Shown: positions 34,204-42,596 of the stretch, piece after piece
Position numbering within the stretch: position 1 is the stretch's first letter
Layout of the letters: each line of letters begins with the position of its first letter
Source: Bacteroidota bacterium
GTDB taxonomy: Bacteria > Bacteroidota > Ignavibacteria > Kapaibacteriales > Kapaibacteriaceae
Assembly (NCBI GenBank): GCA_018266735.1
Contig: JAFDZT010000004.1
Span: forward strand, 654,094 to 718,093
Length of the DNA stretch: 64,000 nt
Direction of reading: 5' to 3'
Made by a program: the position numbers and the translations under genes
Notes under the pieces: generated by a model
Seen by the model: only the letters and a program-made list of their open reading frames with translations
Told to the model about the DNA's origin: nothing
Database searches by the model: none

Positions 34204-34972
34204 GTTCTGTCCGTATCCGTGTGCCGGCGTTGGTGTGTATGTCTCGTGGACCGCATATGCGCACCCTTGCGCCCGCCGCTGCGGCGCGCATGGCATTGTC
34301 GATCTTTGGCACCATGCCCTTGCTGATGATACCCGAAGCTGTGAGCGGTTTGATATCTGCAAGCGCAAGCTCGGCGATCACCGATGTTGGATCGTCGATC
34401 GACCGCATCACGCCGGGATGATCGAAGACATAGGTGAGCTCGACGGACGCGTGCGCGCACAGTGCCGCGGCGATCTCTGCGGCCATCGTGTCTGCATTGG
34501 TGTTCAAGAGCTGTCCACGTCCATCGTGCGTGATGGGCGCGACCACCACACAGTGCACGAGTTGCAGCAGCGTTTGCAGTGCCGTGGCGTCGACGTTGAC
34601 CACATCACCGACGAAACCGTAGTCGCGCTCGACAGTGCCGCGCTTTGTGGAGAGGACGATGTTGGCGTCCGGACCACAGAGGCCCATGGCCGTGCAGGCG
34701 CGTGCATGCAGCGATGCAACGAGTGACTTGTTGATGAGACCTGCATAGACCATGGTCACGGTGCGCAATGTATCGGCATCCGTGATGCGTCGCCCATCTA
34801 CCATCGCCGTAGGAATTCCGAGTCGTGTATTGAGTTCTGTTGCAATGGCACCGCCACCGTGGACGAGGATGAACGGCTCGCCGATGCGGGCAACGTCGTC
34901 GAGGACGTGTTGCAATACAACATCGTTGTCGATGACGTTGCCGCCGATCTTGATCACGCGGAGCTTCGTCAT
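34196..34972 (-). CDS. argB: N-acylglutamate kinase (acetylglutamate kinase family)
   Basis: 258 residues. It phosphorylates the gamma-carboxyl of N-acylglutamate with ATP. Motifs: VIKIGGNVID near 6-15, VHGGGAIATEL near 37-47 and the VDGRRITD segment. The amino-acid-kinase fold is complete. Usual members use acetylglutamate; succinylglutamate is possible here because of the transcarbamylase. Its ATG overlaps the argF' stop. Confidence 0.93.
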   Translation of the reverse strand: MTKLRVIKIGGNVIDNDVVLQHVLDDVARIGEPFILVHGGGAIATELNTRLGIPTAMVDGRRITDADTLRTVTMVYAGLINKSLVASLHARACTAMGLCGPDANIVLSTKRGTVERDYGFVGDVVNVDATALQTLLQLVHCVVVAPITHDGRGQLLNTNADTMAAEIAAALCAHASVELTYVFDHPGVMRSIDDPTSVIAELALADIKPLTASGIISKGMVPKIDNAMRAAAAGARVRICGPRDIHTNAGTRIRTEHA

Positions 34973-35919
34973 GGCATTGCCTTGAGCATCTGCAGGAGCA
35001 CGGTCTGTGCGCTGACGACGCGATTGCCGGCCTGTTCGATCACGATGGAGGACGGACCATCCAACACGCCGTCCGTGACGATCATGTTGCGTCGAACGGG
35101 CAGACAGTGCATGAAGCGCGCATTGTTGGTGCGACGCATCTTCTCTTCCGTAACGGTCCACGAACGATCGCTGGAGAGGATCTGTCCGTATGAGGTATAG
35201 CTCGACCAATTCTTCGCATACACGTAGTCGGCTCCGTCGAGGGCTGCATCCTGATCATACTCCACGTGCACACCGTCCACGAATTCCGGTGCGAGCTCAT
35301 AGCCGTGCGGATGCGTGACGACAAGGTCCACCTCGGCATGACGCATCCATTCGACGAATGAATTCGCAACGGCCTGTGGAAGCGCCTTGGGATGCGGTGC
35401 CCATGTGAGGACAACGCGTGGACGTGCGACTTTCTTTGTGGTCTCGATGGTGATGAGATCGGCAAAGCTCTGCAAGGGGTGACGTGTTGCGCTCTCAAGC
35501 GAGATCACGGGCACACCCGCATAGCGGATGAAGCTTTCCATCACGTCTTCGCGATAATCGGCGTCGCGATCCTGTAGTCCGGCGAACGTGCGCACGCCAA
35601 GGATGTCGCAGTACTGACCCATGACGGCAGCGGCCTCCTTGATGTGCTCCGTAGCACCACCATCCATCACCACTCCATCGCGCGTTTCCAACGTCCACGA
35701 ATCGCTTCCCGCATTGAGCACCATCACATCCATACCCAAGAGTGCGGCGGCCTTCTGCGTGCTCATGCGCGTGCGCAGGGATGGGTTCATGAAGAGCAGA
35801 CCCAAGGTCTTCCGCGCACCGAACGATGCATGTGCCCACGGGTCGGCCTTGAGGGCAAGCGCTTCTTGCAATGCATCCGGCAATGCGTGCAGACTGTGAA
35901 CATCGGTGAACCGCTTCAT
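34969..35919 (-). CDS. argF': N-succinylornithine-type carbamoyltransferase
   Basis: 316 residues. It joins carbamoyl phosphate to an N-acylated ornithine, giving N-acylcitrulline. The phosphate site is FMNPSLRTR (SLRTR 47-51), with HCLPVRRN late and ATRHPLQSFADL in the middle, all closer to the Bacteroides succinylornithine enzyme than to ordinary OTCases or the Xanthomonas acetyl enzyme. The residue that sets acyl specificity is Pro90 in the Bacteroides enzyme and Glu in the acetyl enzyme; here it is Thr90, in the segment MDGGATEH. The acyl group is therefore inferred. Overlaps argB and argD by four bases each. Confidence 0.92.
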   Translation of the reverse strand: MKRFTDVHSLHALPDALQEALALKADPWAHASFGARKTLGLLFMNPSLRTRMSTQKAAALLGMDVMVLNAGSDSWTLETRDGVVMDGGATEHIKEAAAVMGQYCDILGVRTFAGLQDRDADYREDVMESFIRYAGVPVISLESATRHPLQSFADLITIETTKKVARPRVVLTWAPHPKALPQAVANSFVEWMRHAEVDLVVTHPHGYELAPEFVDGVHVEYDQDAALDGADYVYAKNWSSYTSYGQILSSDRSWTVTEEKMRRTNNARFMHCLPVRRNMIVTDGVLDGPSSIVIEQAGNRVVSAQTVLLQMLKAMP

Positions 35920-37052
35920 GCCGTCTCCTGTGCGAGTGCGAGTTGGAGTGCCTCTGCTGACCGATCGAGGGCGTCTTCGGCGATCGTGAGGGCGGGAAGG
36001 ATACGAATGGTCTCTTTCGATGACGCATTGCCGGTAAGGATGCGATGTTCTTTCCAGAGTGCGGTACGTGTGGGCTCGCATGGTTCTTCGAGATCGATGC
36101 CGATCATGAGTCCCCTGCCCCGTACCGCCTTCACACCTTCCACCTCTGCATAGCGTTGCATGATGCGCGTGCCAACGCGACCTGCACGCTCGATGAGCTC
36201 GCAGTGGTCGATCACGCGCAGCACCGATAGTGCGGCGGCGCATGCAAGCGGGTTACCGCCGAAGGTGGTGCCCAGCTCGCCGATCCACACGTCGATGTCG
36301 GGATGCACGAGCACACCACCGATGGGAAATCCGTTGCCAAGACCCTTGGCCATGGTGATGAGCGGTGGACGGATGCCGGCATGTTGATGGGCGAAGAACT
36401 GTCCGGTCCGACCAACACCACTTTGCACTTCGTCGAGCACAAGCATGGCGCCAAACTCGGTGCACAAGGCCGCGAGCTGTTGCAGGAAGGCGTCGATGGG
36501 AAGATGGATACCTGCCACACCTTGAATTCCTTCGATGATGACGGCGGCCACATCGCCGCGCTCGAGCTCTGTACGCACGGCGTCGGCATCGTTGAACGGC
36601 ACGAACGTCACCGCATTGGTGCTGTTCACGGGTGCAACGATGCGAGGGTTGTCGGTGGCCGCAACAGCAAGCGACGTGCGACCGTGGAAGGCTCCACGGA
36701 ACGAGATCACGCGCGACCTGCCGGTAACGAAGGAAGCAAGCTTCAAGGCGTTCTCATTGGCCTCTGCGCCGCTGTTGCAGAGGAAGAGCTTGTAGTCGGG
36801 GTACCCGGCAACACGACCCAACTCTGCGGCGAGTTCGTCTTGAATGTCGAGATGCACAGAGTTCGAATAGAATCCCAACCGTCCCACCTGATCGGTGATC
36901 GCCTTCACGTAGTCGGGATGCGAATGACCGATGGAGATCACGGCATGCCCGCCATACAGGTCCAGGTACGGCGTGCCATGCACGTCCCACACGGTGCTAC
37001 CGGAGCCTCGGGTAAGGTGAAGAGGGAGAAGAGAGTATACAGGTAAAAGCAT
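35916..37052 (-). CDS. argD: acylornithine aminotransferase
   Basis: 378 residues, a PLP fold-I class III aminotransferase converting N-acylglutamate semialdehyde to N-acylornithine. Visible: NSGAEANENALKLA near 93-106, FRGAFHGRTSLA, LDEVQSGVGRTG and the PLP lysine in ITMAKGLGNGFPIGG. Four-base overlap with argF'. The 73 bases upstream, to argC, are filled by a tandem repeat, so its translation start context is unusual. Confidence 0.95.
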   Translation of the reverse strand: MLLPVYSLLPLHLTRGSGSTVWDVHGTPYLDLYGGHAVISIGHSHPDYVKAITDQVGRLGFYSNSVHLDIQDELAAELGRVAGYPDYKLFLCNSGAEANENALKLASFVTGRSRVISFRGAFHGRTSLAVAATDNPRIVAPVNSTNAVTFVPFNDADAVRTELERGDVAAVIIEGIQGVAGIHLPIDAFLQQLAALCTEFGAMLVLDEVQSGVGRTGQFFAHQHAGIRPPLITMAKGLGNGFPIGGVLVHPDIDVWIGELGTTFGGNPLACAAALSVLRVIDHCELIERAGRVGTRIMQRYAEVEGVKAVRGRGLMIGIDLEEPCEPTRTALWKEHRILTGNASSKETIRILPALTIAEDALDRSAEALQLALAQETA

Positions 37053-37059
37053 AGTGAGC

Positions 37060-37125
37060 TGCCGGGAAGATGCCGGGTAGCTGCCGGGCAGCTGCCGGGC
37101 AGATGCCGGGCAGATGCCGGGAGGC
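37060..37125. repeat. 11-bp tandem repeat inside the arginine operon
   Basis: Six 11-bp units beginning TGCCGGG (variants TGCCGGGCAGA, TGCCGGGCAGC, TGCCGGGAAGA), from 37060 to 37125. It exactly fills the gap between the argC stop (37126) and the argD start, the only real gap between arg genes. Confidence 0.92.
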
Positions 37126-38073
37126 TTAGTAGGCAGTGGATTTGAGAAGGAGGCCTTCGGTTTCTTGGAAGTGGAGGGCGAGGTTCATGTTCTGAATTGC
37201 TTGGCCGCTGGCGCCTTTCACAAGGTTGTCAATGACGGACACGACGAGCAGTTGACCGTCGCTGTGTTGCAGACCGATCTGACAGTGGTTCGTGTTCACC
37301 ACGCGCTTCACATCGGGCAGGTCGTGCGCCACATGCGTGAACGGATGCGTGACATATGTTGCGTGATACAACTCGCGGAGGTCATCCTCCGACGTGGTGC
37401 ATTCGAGCACCGACGTTGCAAGGATGCCGCGTGTGAAGGGACCACGCATGGGAACGAGGATGGGTCGACGTCCGATGGTGTGTTCGATCTCCGGAAGATG
37501 CTGGTGATCGAAGGCCTTGTAGACGCTGAGATTGTGTGCGCGCCACGAGTAGTGCGTTGTGTCCGATGGCGCCTGACCCGCACCGGTACTGCCGGTGATG
37601 GCCGTGGTGTGGATCGATGCAGGCAACATGGCGTGGAGGGACAAGGGCAGCAAGGCAAGTTCGATGCACGTGGCGAAGCAGCCGGGATTTGCAATGCGTG
37701 TGCTTGATGCGATGGCATCGCGGTTGCGCTCGGGCAGACCGTACGTCCACGATGGGTCGAGACGGTGATCGTGACTGAGATCGATCACCACACATGCATC
37801 GGGCAAGGCGCGGTACTGGATCCAGGGTGCGGACTTGCCATGGCCGAGACAGAGAAAAACCACGGCAGGATCGTCGGGCAACGTGTTCGTGAAGACAAGG
37901 TCGCACATGCCCAAGAGATCGGGATGTGCAACGGTGACGGGTTGTCCTTCATGTGACGAGCTCATGCAGACAAGACGGTAGGCGCCCTGGATGACGCGCG
38001 GATGGGCGATGAGCATGCGAATGAGTTCGCCACCCGTGTAGCCGGCCGCTCCAACAACAACGATGCTCTGCAT
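37126..38073 (-). CDS. argC: N-acyl-gamma-glutamyl-phosphate reductase
   Basis: 315 residues. NADPH-dependent reduction of N-acylglutamyl phosphate to the semialdehyde. Rossmann motif VVGAAGYTGGEL at 7-18 and the catalytic cysteine Cys132 in IANPGCFAT. ATG 38073 overlaps the argG stop by one base (TAATG). Length is somewhat under the usual 340. Confidence 0.94.
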   Translation of the reverse strand: MQSIVVVGAAGYTGGELIRMLIAHPRVIQGAYRLVCMSSSHEGQPVTVAHPDLLGMCDLVFTNTLPDDPAVVFLCLGHGKSAPWIQYRALPDACVVIDLSHDHRLDPSWTYGLPERNRDAIASSTRIANPGCFATCIELALLPLSLHAMLPASIHTTAITGSTGAGQAPSDTTHYSWRAHNLSVYKAFDHQHLPEIEHTIGRRPILVPMRGPFTRGILATSVLECTTSEDDLRELYHATYVTHPFTHVAHDLPDVKRVVNTNHCQIGLQHSDGQLLVVSVIDNLVKGASGQAIQNMNLALHFQETEGLLLKSTAY

Positions 38074-39266
38074 TACGCTTCTCCGTGAACGGATCTGGAA
38101 AGCATGGACGGGATGGCGGCAATGGCGGCGAAGCCTTTCACGTCGGCGCCGGACCATGCACGATTCATTTCACCATACGATGCAAACCCGGAGCGCATGA
38201 GATCGCTCGGCGATGTGATGCCTAGCACGGTGAAGCGTTCCGAGGCTAGCTCGACGTTCACAACGCCCGACACATGCTGTTGCGTATCGCGATAGAACGC
38301 TTCGATACTGCGCATGGCCGATTCGAGGAAGAGTCCTTCGTGCAAAAGCTGTCCGTACCACAACGACAGTTGGTCTTTGAGATTGAGCTGCCATTTCGAG
38401 AGCGTGTGCTTCTCGAGCACGTGGTGTGCCTTGATCAGAACGAGTGCTGCTGCGGCTTCGAAGGCCACGCGCCCCTTGATGCCGATGATCGTGTCACCCA
38501 CGTGCATGTCGCGACCGATGCCGTACGGACGTGCGCGTGCTTCGATGGCGCGGATCACGTCGACGGGTGACATCACCACACCATCGAGCGCAACGGGTTC
38601 TCCCTGCTCGAACGTGATGGCAATGGTCTCGCGTTCTGCGGTGCCGAGCTTTGCCGCCTCGCCCCATGCCTCCTTCGCCAATGGCATGTTGCTGGTGAGT
38701 GTTTCACGTCCACCAATGGTGGTGCCCCAAATGCCTTGGTTGACGGAGTAGGCGGACTTCGTCCAATCTCCAGCCACACCATGTTCGGTGAGGTAGGCGA
38801 TCTCTGCCTCGCGCGAGAGTTGCTGGTCGCGGATGGGCGTGAGCACTTCGATCTCCGGACAGAGAATGCGGAAGATCACATCGAAGCGCACCTGATCGTT
38901 GCCGGCACCGGTGCTGCCATGCGCGATCGCGTCGACGCCAAGGGCGCGTGCATGTTCGGCGATGGCAATAGCCTGGACGACGCGCTCGGCGCTCACCGAT
39001 AGCGGATAGGTGGCGTTCTTGAGAATGTTGCCGGCGATGAGATAGCGAAGCACGGACGTGTACAATTGCTCCGTGCGATCGAGCGCTACGTGCGAGGCTA
39101 CGCCACATGCATGGGCGCGTTCGTCGATGCGTTGCAGTTCGGCATCGGAGAAGCCGCCGGTGTTCACGATGACGGAGTGGACGACGAGGCCGCGCTCAAC
39201 GCTTAGATAGCGTGCGCAGTAGCTCGTGTCGAGTCCGCCCGAAAATGCCAAGAGGACCGTGTTCAT
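38073..39266 (-). CDS. argG: argininosuccinate synthase
   Basis: 397 residues. ATP-dependent joining of citrulline and aspartate. The N-type ATP pyrophosphatase motif SGGLDTS is at 8-14, and HGSTGAGNDQVRF near 114-126 is the citrulline/aspartate region. ATG 39266 was chosen because the motif then has its usual position. The ATG overlaps the GNAT stop (ATGA). Confidence 0.95.
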   Translation of the reverse strand: MNTVLLAFSGGLDTSYCARYLSVERGLVVHSVIVNTGGFSDAELQRIDERAHACGVASHVALDRTEQLYTSVLRYLIAGNILKNATYPLSVSAERVVQAIAIAEHARALGVDAIAHGSTGAGNDQVRFDVIFRILCPEIEVLTPIRDQQLSREAEIAYLTEHGVAGDWTKSAYSVNQGIWGTTIGGRETLTSNMPLAKEAWGEAAKLGTAERETIAITFEQGEPVALDGVVMSPVDVIRAIEARARPYGIGRDMHVGDTIIGIKGRVAFEAAAALVLIKAHHVLEKHTLSKWQLNLKDQLSLWYGQLLHEGLFLESAMRSIEAFYRDTQQHVSGVVNVELASERFTVLGITSPSDLMRSGFASYGEMNRAWSGADVKGFAAIAAIPSMLSRSVHGEA

Positions 39267-39802
39267 TTCTTTGCCTCCGGATCGAACAGCATGCCTGTGC
39301 ACAAGCACATCTTGCGTTCCGTGCGTTGAAGGATGTCGTAGTTCGGACAGCTTTTGCAACCGTTCCAGAACACATCATCGGTTGTGAGTTCGGAGAAGTG
39401 GACGGGCAGATAGCCAAGCTCACTGTTGAGCTTCATCACGGCAGCACTTGTGGTGATGCCGAAGATCTTGGCATCTGGGTATTTCGAGCGAGAGAGTTCG
39501 AAGGCGGCGCGCTTGATACGTCGGGCCAAGTGTTGATGTCGAAACTCTTCGACAACGATCAGACCGGAGTTGGCAACATATCTGCCGTGTTCCCAGGTCT
39601 CGATATAACAAAAGCCGGCAAAGCGTTCATCGTCCGTGATGGCCACGATGGCCTTCCCCTCACGGATCTTTTGCGCGACGTATTCCGGGGTCCGACGAGC
39701 GATACCCGTGCCGCGTTTCTGGGCGGCGTGAAAGATTGCGTCGACGATCGCCTCTGCAAATACAATGTGGCGTTCGTCTGCAACGCAGACCGTTATCTCC
39801 AT
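39263..39802 (-). CDS. GNAT acyltransferase, candidate first enzyme of the arginine pathway
   Basis: 179 residues of the GNAT fold (acyl-CoA-binding region VVEEFRHQHLARRIKRAA near 83-100). A C-terminal cluster of four cysteines, Cys149, Cys152, Cys166 and Cys168 (GCKSC and CLC), may bind a metal. It leads the arg genes and overlaps argG by four bases. No argA or argJ is seen, so it is the natural candidate for the N-acylglutamate synthase; this comes from context. ATG 39802 was chosen; an in-frame TTG at 39829 is unlikely. Confidence 0.8.
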   Translation of the reverse strand: MEITVCVADERHIVFAEAIVDAIFHAAQKRGTGIARRTPEYVAQKIREGKAIVAITDDERFAGFCYIETWEHGRYVANSGLIVVEEFRHQHLARRIKRAAFELSRSKYPDAKIFGITTSAAVMKLNSELGYLPVHFSELTTDDVFWNGCKSCPNYDILQRTERKMCLCTGMLFDPEAKK

Positions 39803-39835
39803 GGCTCCAAACAATAGTGGGTACAACAACGAACG

Positions 39836-40321
39836 CTACAAGTGCGCGTTCTTTTCGCGAGAGTCCTCTGCTAAGCGTGTTTTATAGGCGATGAGTCGTT
39901 CTTGCAGTGAGGCATCGGCCACCGACAGGATCTCGACGGCAAGGATGCCGGCATTCCGTCCGCCACCAATGGCCACGGTGGCCACGGGCACACCGGCCGG
40001 CATTTGCACGATGCTCATCAGCGAGTCGAGTCCGCGAAGGTTCTTCGTTGCAATGGGCACGCCGATGACCGGCAAGGGCGAGAAGGCAGCGATCATTCCC
40101 GGCAAGTGCGCTGAACCGCCGGCACCGGCAATGATGATCTTGATGCCACGCGTATGCGCCGTGGTGCCATAGTCTGCCATGTCGGACGGAGTGCGATGCG
40201 CGCTCACCACCTTGATCTCGTATGGCACATTGAACTCTTCGCAAATGGCAGCGGCATCGCGCATGGTGGGAAGGTCAGAGTCGCTTCCCATGATGATGCC
40301 GACAAGTGGTGCTGTGTTCAT
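39836..40321 (-). CDS. purE: N5-carboxyaminoimidazole ribonucleotide mutase
   Basis: 161 residues, the class I PurE length. The signature GSDSDLPTM lies at 12-20, SAHRTP near 40-45 and [11 protein letters not shown] near 67-77. It moves the carboxyl group from N5-CAIR to CAIR in purine synthesis. No purK is adjacent. ATG overlaps the engB stop, and 33 bases separate it from the GNAT gene. Confidence 0.95.
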   Translation of the reverse strand: MNTAPLVGIIMGSDSDLPTMRDAAAICEEFNVPYEIKVVSAHRTPSDMADYGTTAHTRGIKIIIAGAGGSAHLPGMIAAFSPLPVIGVPIATKNLRGLDSLMSIVQMPAGVPVATVAIGGGRNAGILAVEILSVADASLQERLIAYKTRLAEDSREKNAHL

Positions 40322-40932
40322 AGCGATGGTGTCTCCTGTAGATCGCGAACCTTTTTCATGATGCCGATGAGTTGCGTCCGTCCTTCGCCTTCTTTGGCGG
40401 ACGTGGACACAACATCGAACGCATAGGCGCAGTCCTTCACAAGATCGCGGATCTGCTCCAGGCGTTCGGCCGCCTCGGTCTTCGACAGCTTATCTGTCTT
40501 GGTGATCACGCACAAGAACCGACGTTGCGCCAGCTCCAGCTCTTCGATGAGCGAGAGATCGTGCGCCTGCGGATCGATACGACCGTCAAGCAATACACAG
40601 ACCAATTTGCACTGACGACGTTCGAAGAGATAGGCCTTGTTCAATGCAGCGAATTGCTGACGTTGTGCCTTGCTCACCGATGCGTAGCCATACCCCGGAA
40701 GGTCGACGAGAACAATGCCGATATCCGTGGCAAAGAAGTTGATCTCGCGTGTCTTCCCCGGCGTATTACTCACCTTGGCCATGGCGTTGTTGCGAACGAT
40801 GGCATTGATGAGCGACGACTTGCCAACGTTCGATCTGCCGATCATGGCGATCTCCGGCACCTTCGATTCCGGAAAGTGCTCCGGTTTCGATGCGCCCTTG
40901 ATGAACGTTGCCTGTAGGTGTACTTCAGCCAT
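40318..40932 (-). CDS. engB: ribosome-biogenesis GTP-binding protein YihA/YsxC
   Basis: 204 residues of the EngB family, needed for 50S assembly. G1 GRSNVGKSS at 32-40, G3 DLPGYGYA at 77-84 and G4 TKTD near 148. The start at ATG 40932 fits the usual N-terminus; longer in-frame starts overlap the glycosyltransferase. Eight-base overlap with the preceding gene, four with purE. Confidence 0.95.
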   Translation of the reverse strand: MAEVHLQATFIKGASKPEHFPESKVPEIAMIGRSNVGKSSLINAIVRNNAMAKVSNTPGKTREINFFATDIGIVLVDLPGYGYASVSKAQRQQFAALNKAYLFERRQCKLVCVLLDGRIDPQAHDLSLIEELELAQRRFLCVITKTDKLSKTEAAERLEQIRDLVKDCAYAFDVVSTSAKEGEGRTQLIGIMKKVRDLQETPSL

Positions 40933-41815
40933 GTGCTGCCTCGTGTTCTCGTTGTTGTTCGGCAATGCCGTGTGGCGTGCGCGCTTTTGCAGATGCGACG
41001 GCCTGGGCATAGAGTGCGGCATTTGGTGAGGAGCGCTCCTGCACACGATGCCAGAGATGATACTGGACGGCGGCATTCGAGAACGGAACGATGTCCACGC
41101 CCTGTGCACGAAGACGAAGTTCCAGGTCGGAGTCCTCGCCGTAGCCCGGTCCTTCGTATCGCGTATCGAATCCGTTCACGCTCAGCAGATCGGCCCGATG
41201 GAGCGAGAAATTGCACCCAAGGATGCTGCCCTTCTTCGAGCCGCGCAATGCACGGATCGCTGCGCTGGGAATATAGATGCCCTTGGATCCGTTGTTCCCG
41301 GGCTGATGGCGAATGGCAAGCATGATGCGAAGCAGATTCTTCTGCAGATATCCATCGGTCACCAGTTCCGGCGTCAGTGCATTCGAGATCTCTTCCGAGA
41401 GTTCCAGTCTGCGTCCCGCCAACACTGCATGGTCGCGCTTCCCGGCGGCATGTTCGGCAAGGAAGCGAGGATGCAGGATACAGTCGCCATCGATGAAGAC
41501 AAGATAGTCGGCCGATGCCGTGAGCACGCCAACATTCAGGATACGATTCTTGCGGAAGCCTTTGTCGTCGTGCCAACAATGGGAGCAGGCCAGCGATGAA
41601 TGCTCGATGCGATCCAGCACGTGGCGAACGAAGGTCTCGTTCGAGCCATCGTCGCACATGACCACTTCCACATCACGAAACGTTTGCGCTTCGATGCTTG
41701 CCCATACCAGATCGAAGAAACGTGTGTTGTTGTAGACAGACACAAGGAGGCTTAGTGCCGGTTTGCTGCCGGACGCGGTGCGTTCGATGGCGACCTTGTT
41801 CTGTGTGACCTTCAT
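40925..41815 (-). CDS. GT2-family glycosyltransferase
   Basis: 296 residues, GT-A fold: SLLVSVYNNTRFF near 23-35, MCDDGSNE near 52-59, FIDGDCILHP (the DxD metal site) near 108-117, and a C-terminal GYGEDSDLELRLRAQG as in Glyco_transf_7C domains. It adds sugars to an unknown acceptor; no signal peptide or membrane segment. First gene of the eleven-gene operon, starting 18 bases after the ribosomal-operon terminator. ATG 41815 was chosen; an upstream start would begin in the terminator. Confidence 0.88.
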   Translation of the reverse strand: MKVTQNKVAIERTASGSKPALSLLVSVYNNTRFFDLVWASIEAQTFRDVEVVMCDDGSNETFVRHVLDRIEHSSLACSHCWHDDKGFRKNRILNVGVLTASADYLVFIDGDCILHPRFLAEHAAGKRDHAVLAGRRLELSEEISNALTPELVTDGYLQKNLLRIMLAIRHQPGNNGSKGIYIPSAAIRALRGSKKGSILGCNFSLHRADLLSVNGFDTRYEGPGYGEDSDLELRLRAQGVDIVPFSNAAVQYHLWHRVQERSSPNAALYAQAVASAKARTPHGIAEQQREHEAAHG

Positions 41816-41833
41816 AGCATTGGAGCGAGGTCT

Positions 41834-41868
41834 AAAAAAGGAAAACGCCGGGAGCAACTCCCGGCGTT
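41834..41868 (-). terminator. terminator of the alpha ribosomal operon
   Basis: Minus strand: an 11-bp stem AACGCCGGGAG/CTCCCGGCGTT with a three-base loop, then TTCC and six T. It follows rplQ by 26 bases and precedes the glycosyltransferase start by 18. Confidence 0.92.
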
Positions 41869-41893
41869 CTATGTTCATGCTTCGTGTGTCGGA

Positions 41894-42559
41894 TCAGACC
41901 TCTGGTGTTGGCTCTTCGGCTGCGTCGTCCACAGCATCGATCGCCTCGGCGCTTGGCGTTTCTTGCTCTTCGAGCGAAACGGTCTCGCCGGTCATTGCGA
42001 CCTCGTCCTCCGCTGCGGCAACCGGCTCGGGAGCGGCCACTGGAGCGGCTTCCGGAGCTGGGGCCACCGGTGCTGCGGCTGGTGCGGCCTTCTTCGGTGC
42101 GGCCTTCTTTGCTGCCGGAGCGGCTGCCTTCTTTGCCTTCGAAGAAACGCGTCCGTCTTGTGGTGCAGACCAGTCGACGAGTTCGATCACTGCTTCCGGT
42201 GCATTATCGCCGCGGCGAACACCAAGCTTCGTGATACGTGTGTATCCACCCGGACGATCGGCAACGAGTGGTGCGATCGTGTCGAACAGTTCTTGCAAGA
42301 CGGCCTTGTTCTGAACGAACCGGCCGACCATGCGACGAGCGTGGACGTCGACACCCTTGATGGTGCCGGCCTTCTCGCCGTTGAAGGCGTTTTTGGCGCG
42401 GGTGATCAGGTGCTCGGCGAATGGGCGCAATTCCTTGGCCTTCGCTTCCGTTGTCACCAGGCGCTTATGTTCGAACAGGGACGTAACAAGGTTGCACATC
42501 ATGGCACGCTTGTGACTTGCTGTACGCTTGAGTTTCCGTCCGGCTACGTTGTGTCTCAT
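41894..42559 (-). CDS. rplQ: 50S ribosomal protein L17 with acidic Ala/Pro-rich tail
   Basis: 221 residues. The first about 135 residues are an ordinary L17 (RHNVAGRKLKRTASHKRAM, VTTEAKAKELRP, RPGGYTRITKLGVRRGDNA). The rest is a tail of Ala, Lys and Pro (145-175) that turns acidic, rich in Glu, Ala and Pro. Usual L17 is about 120-160, so the tail is a large extension. Last gene of the alpha operon. Confidence 0.95.
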   Translation of the reverse strand: MRHNVAGRKLKRTASHKRAMMCNLVTSLFEHKRLVTTEAKAKELRPFAEHLITRAKNAFNGEKAGTIKGVDVHARRMVGRFVQNKAVLQELFDTIAPLVADRPGGYTRITKLGVRRGDNAPEAVIELVDWSAPQDGRVSSKAKKAAAPAAKKAAPKKAAPAAAPVAPAPEAAPVAAPEPVAAAEDEVAMTGETVSLEEQETPSAEAIDAVDDAAEEPTPEV

Positions 42560-42596
42560 GATCGTTTCTCTTCAGATTGAATGTCGTCTCGAAATC

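Noticed and set aside
37060-37125. Possible CRISPR array
   Set aside because: The 11-bp units follow each other with no spacers, and no cas genes are near.
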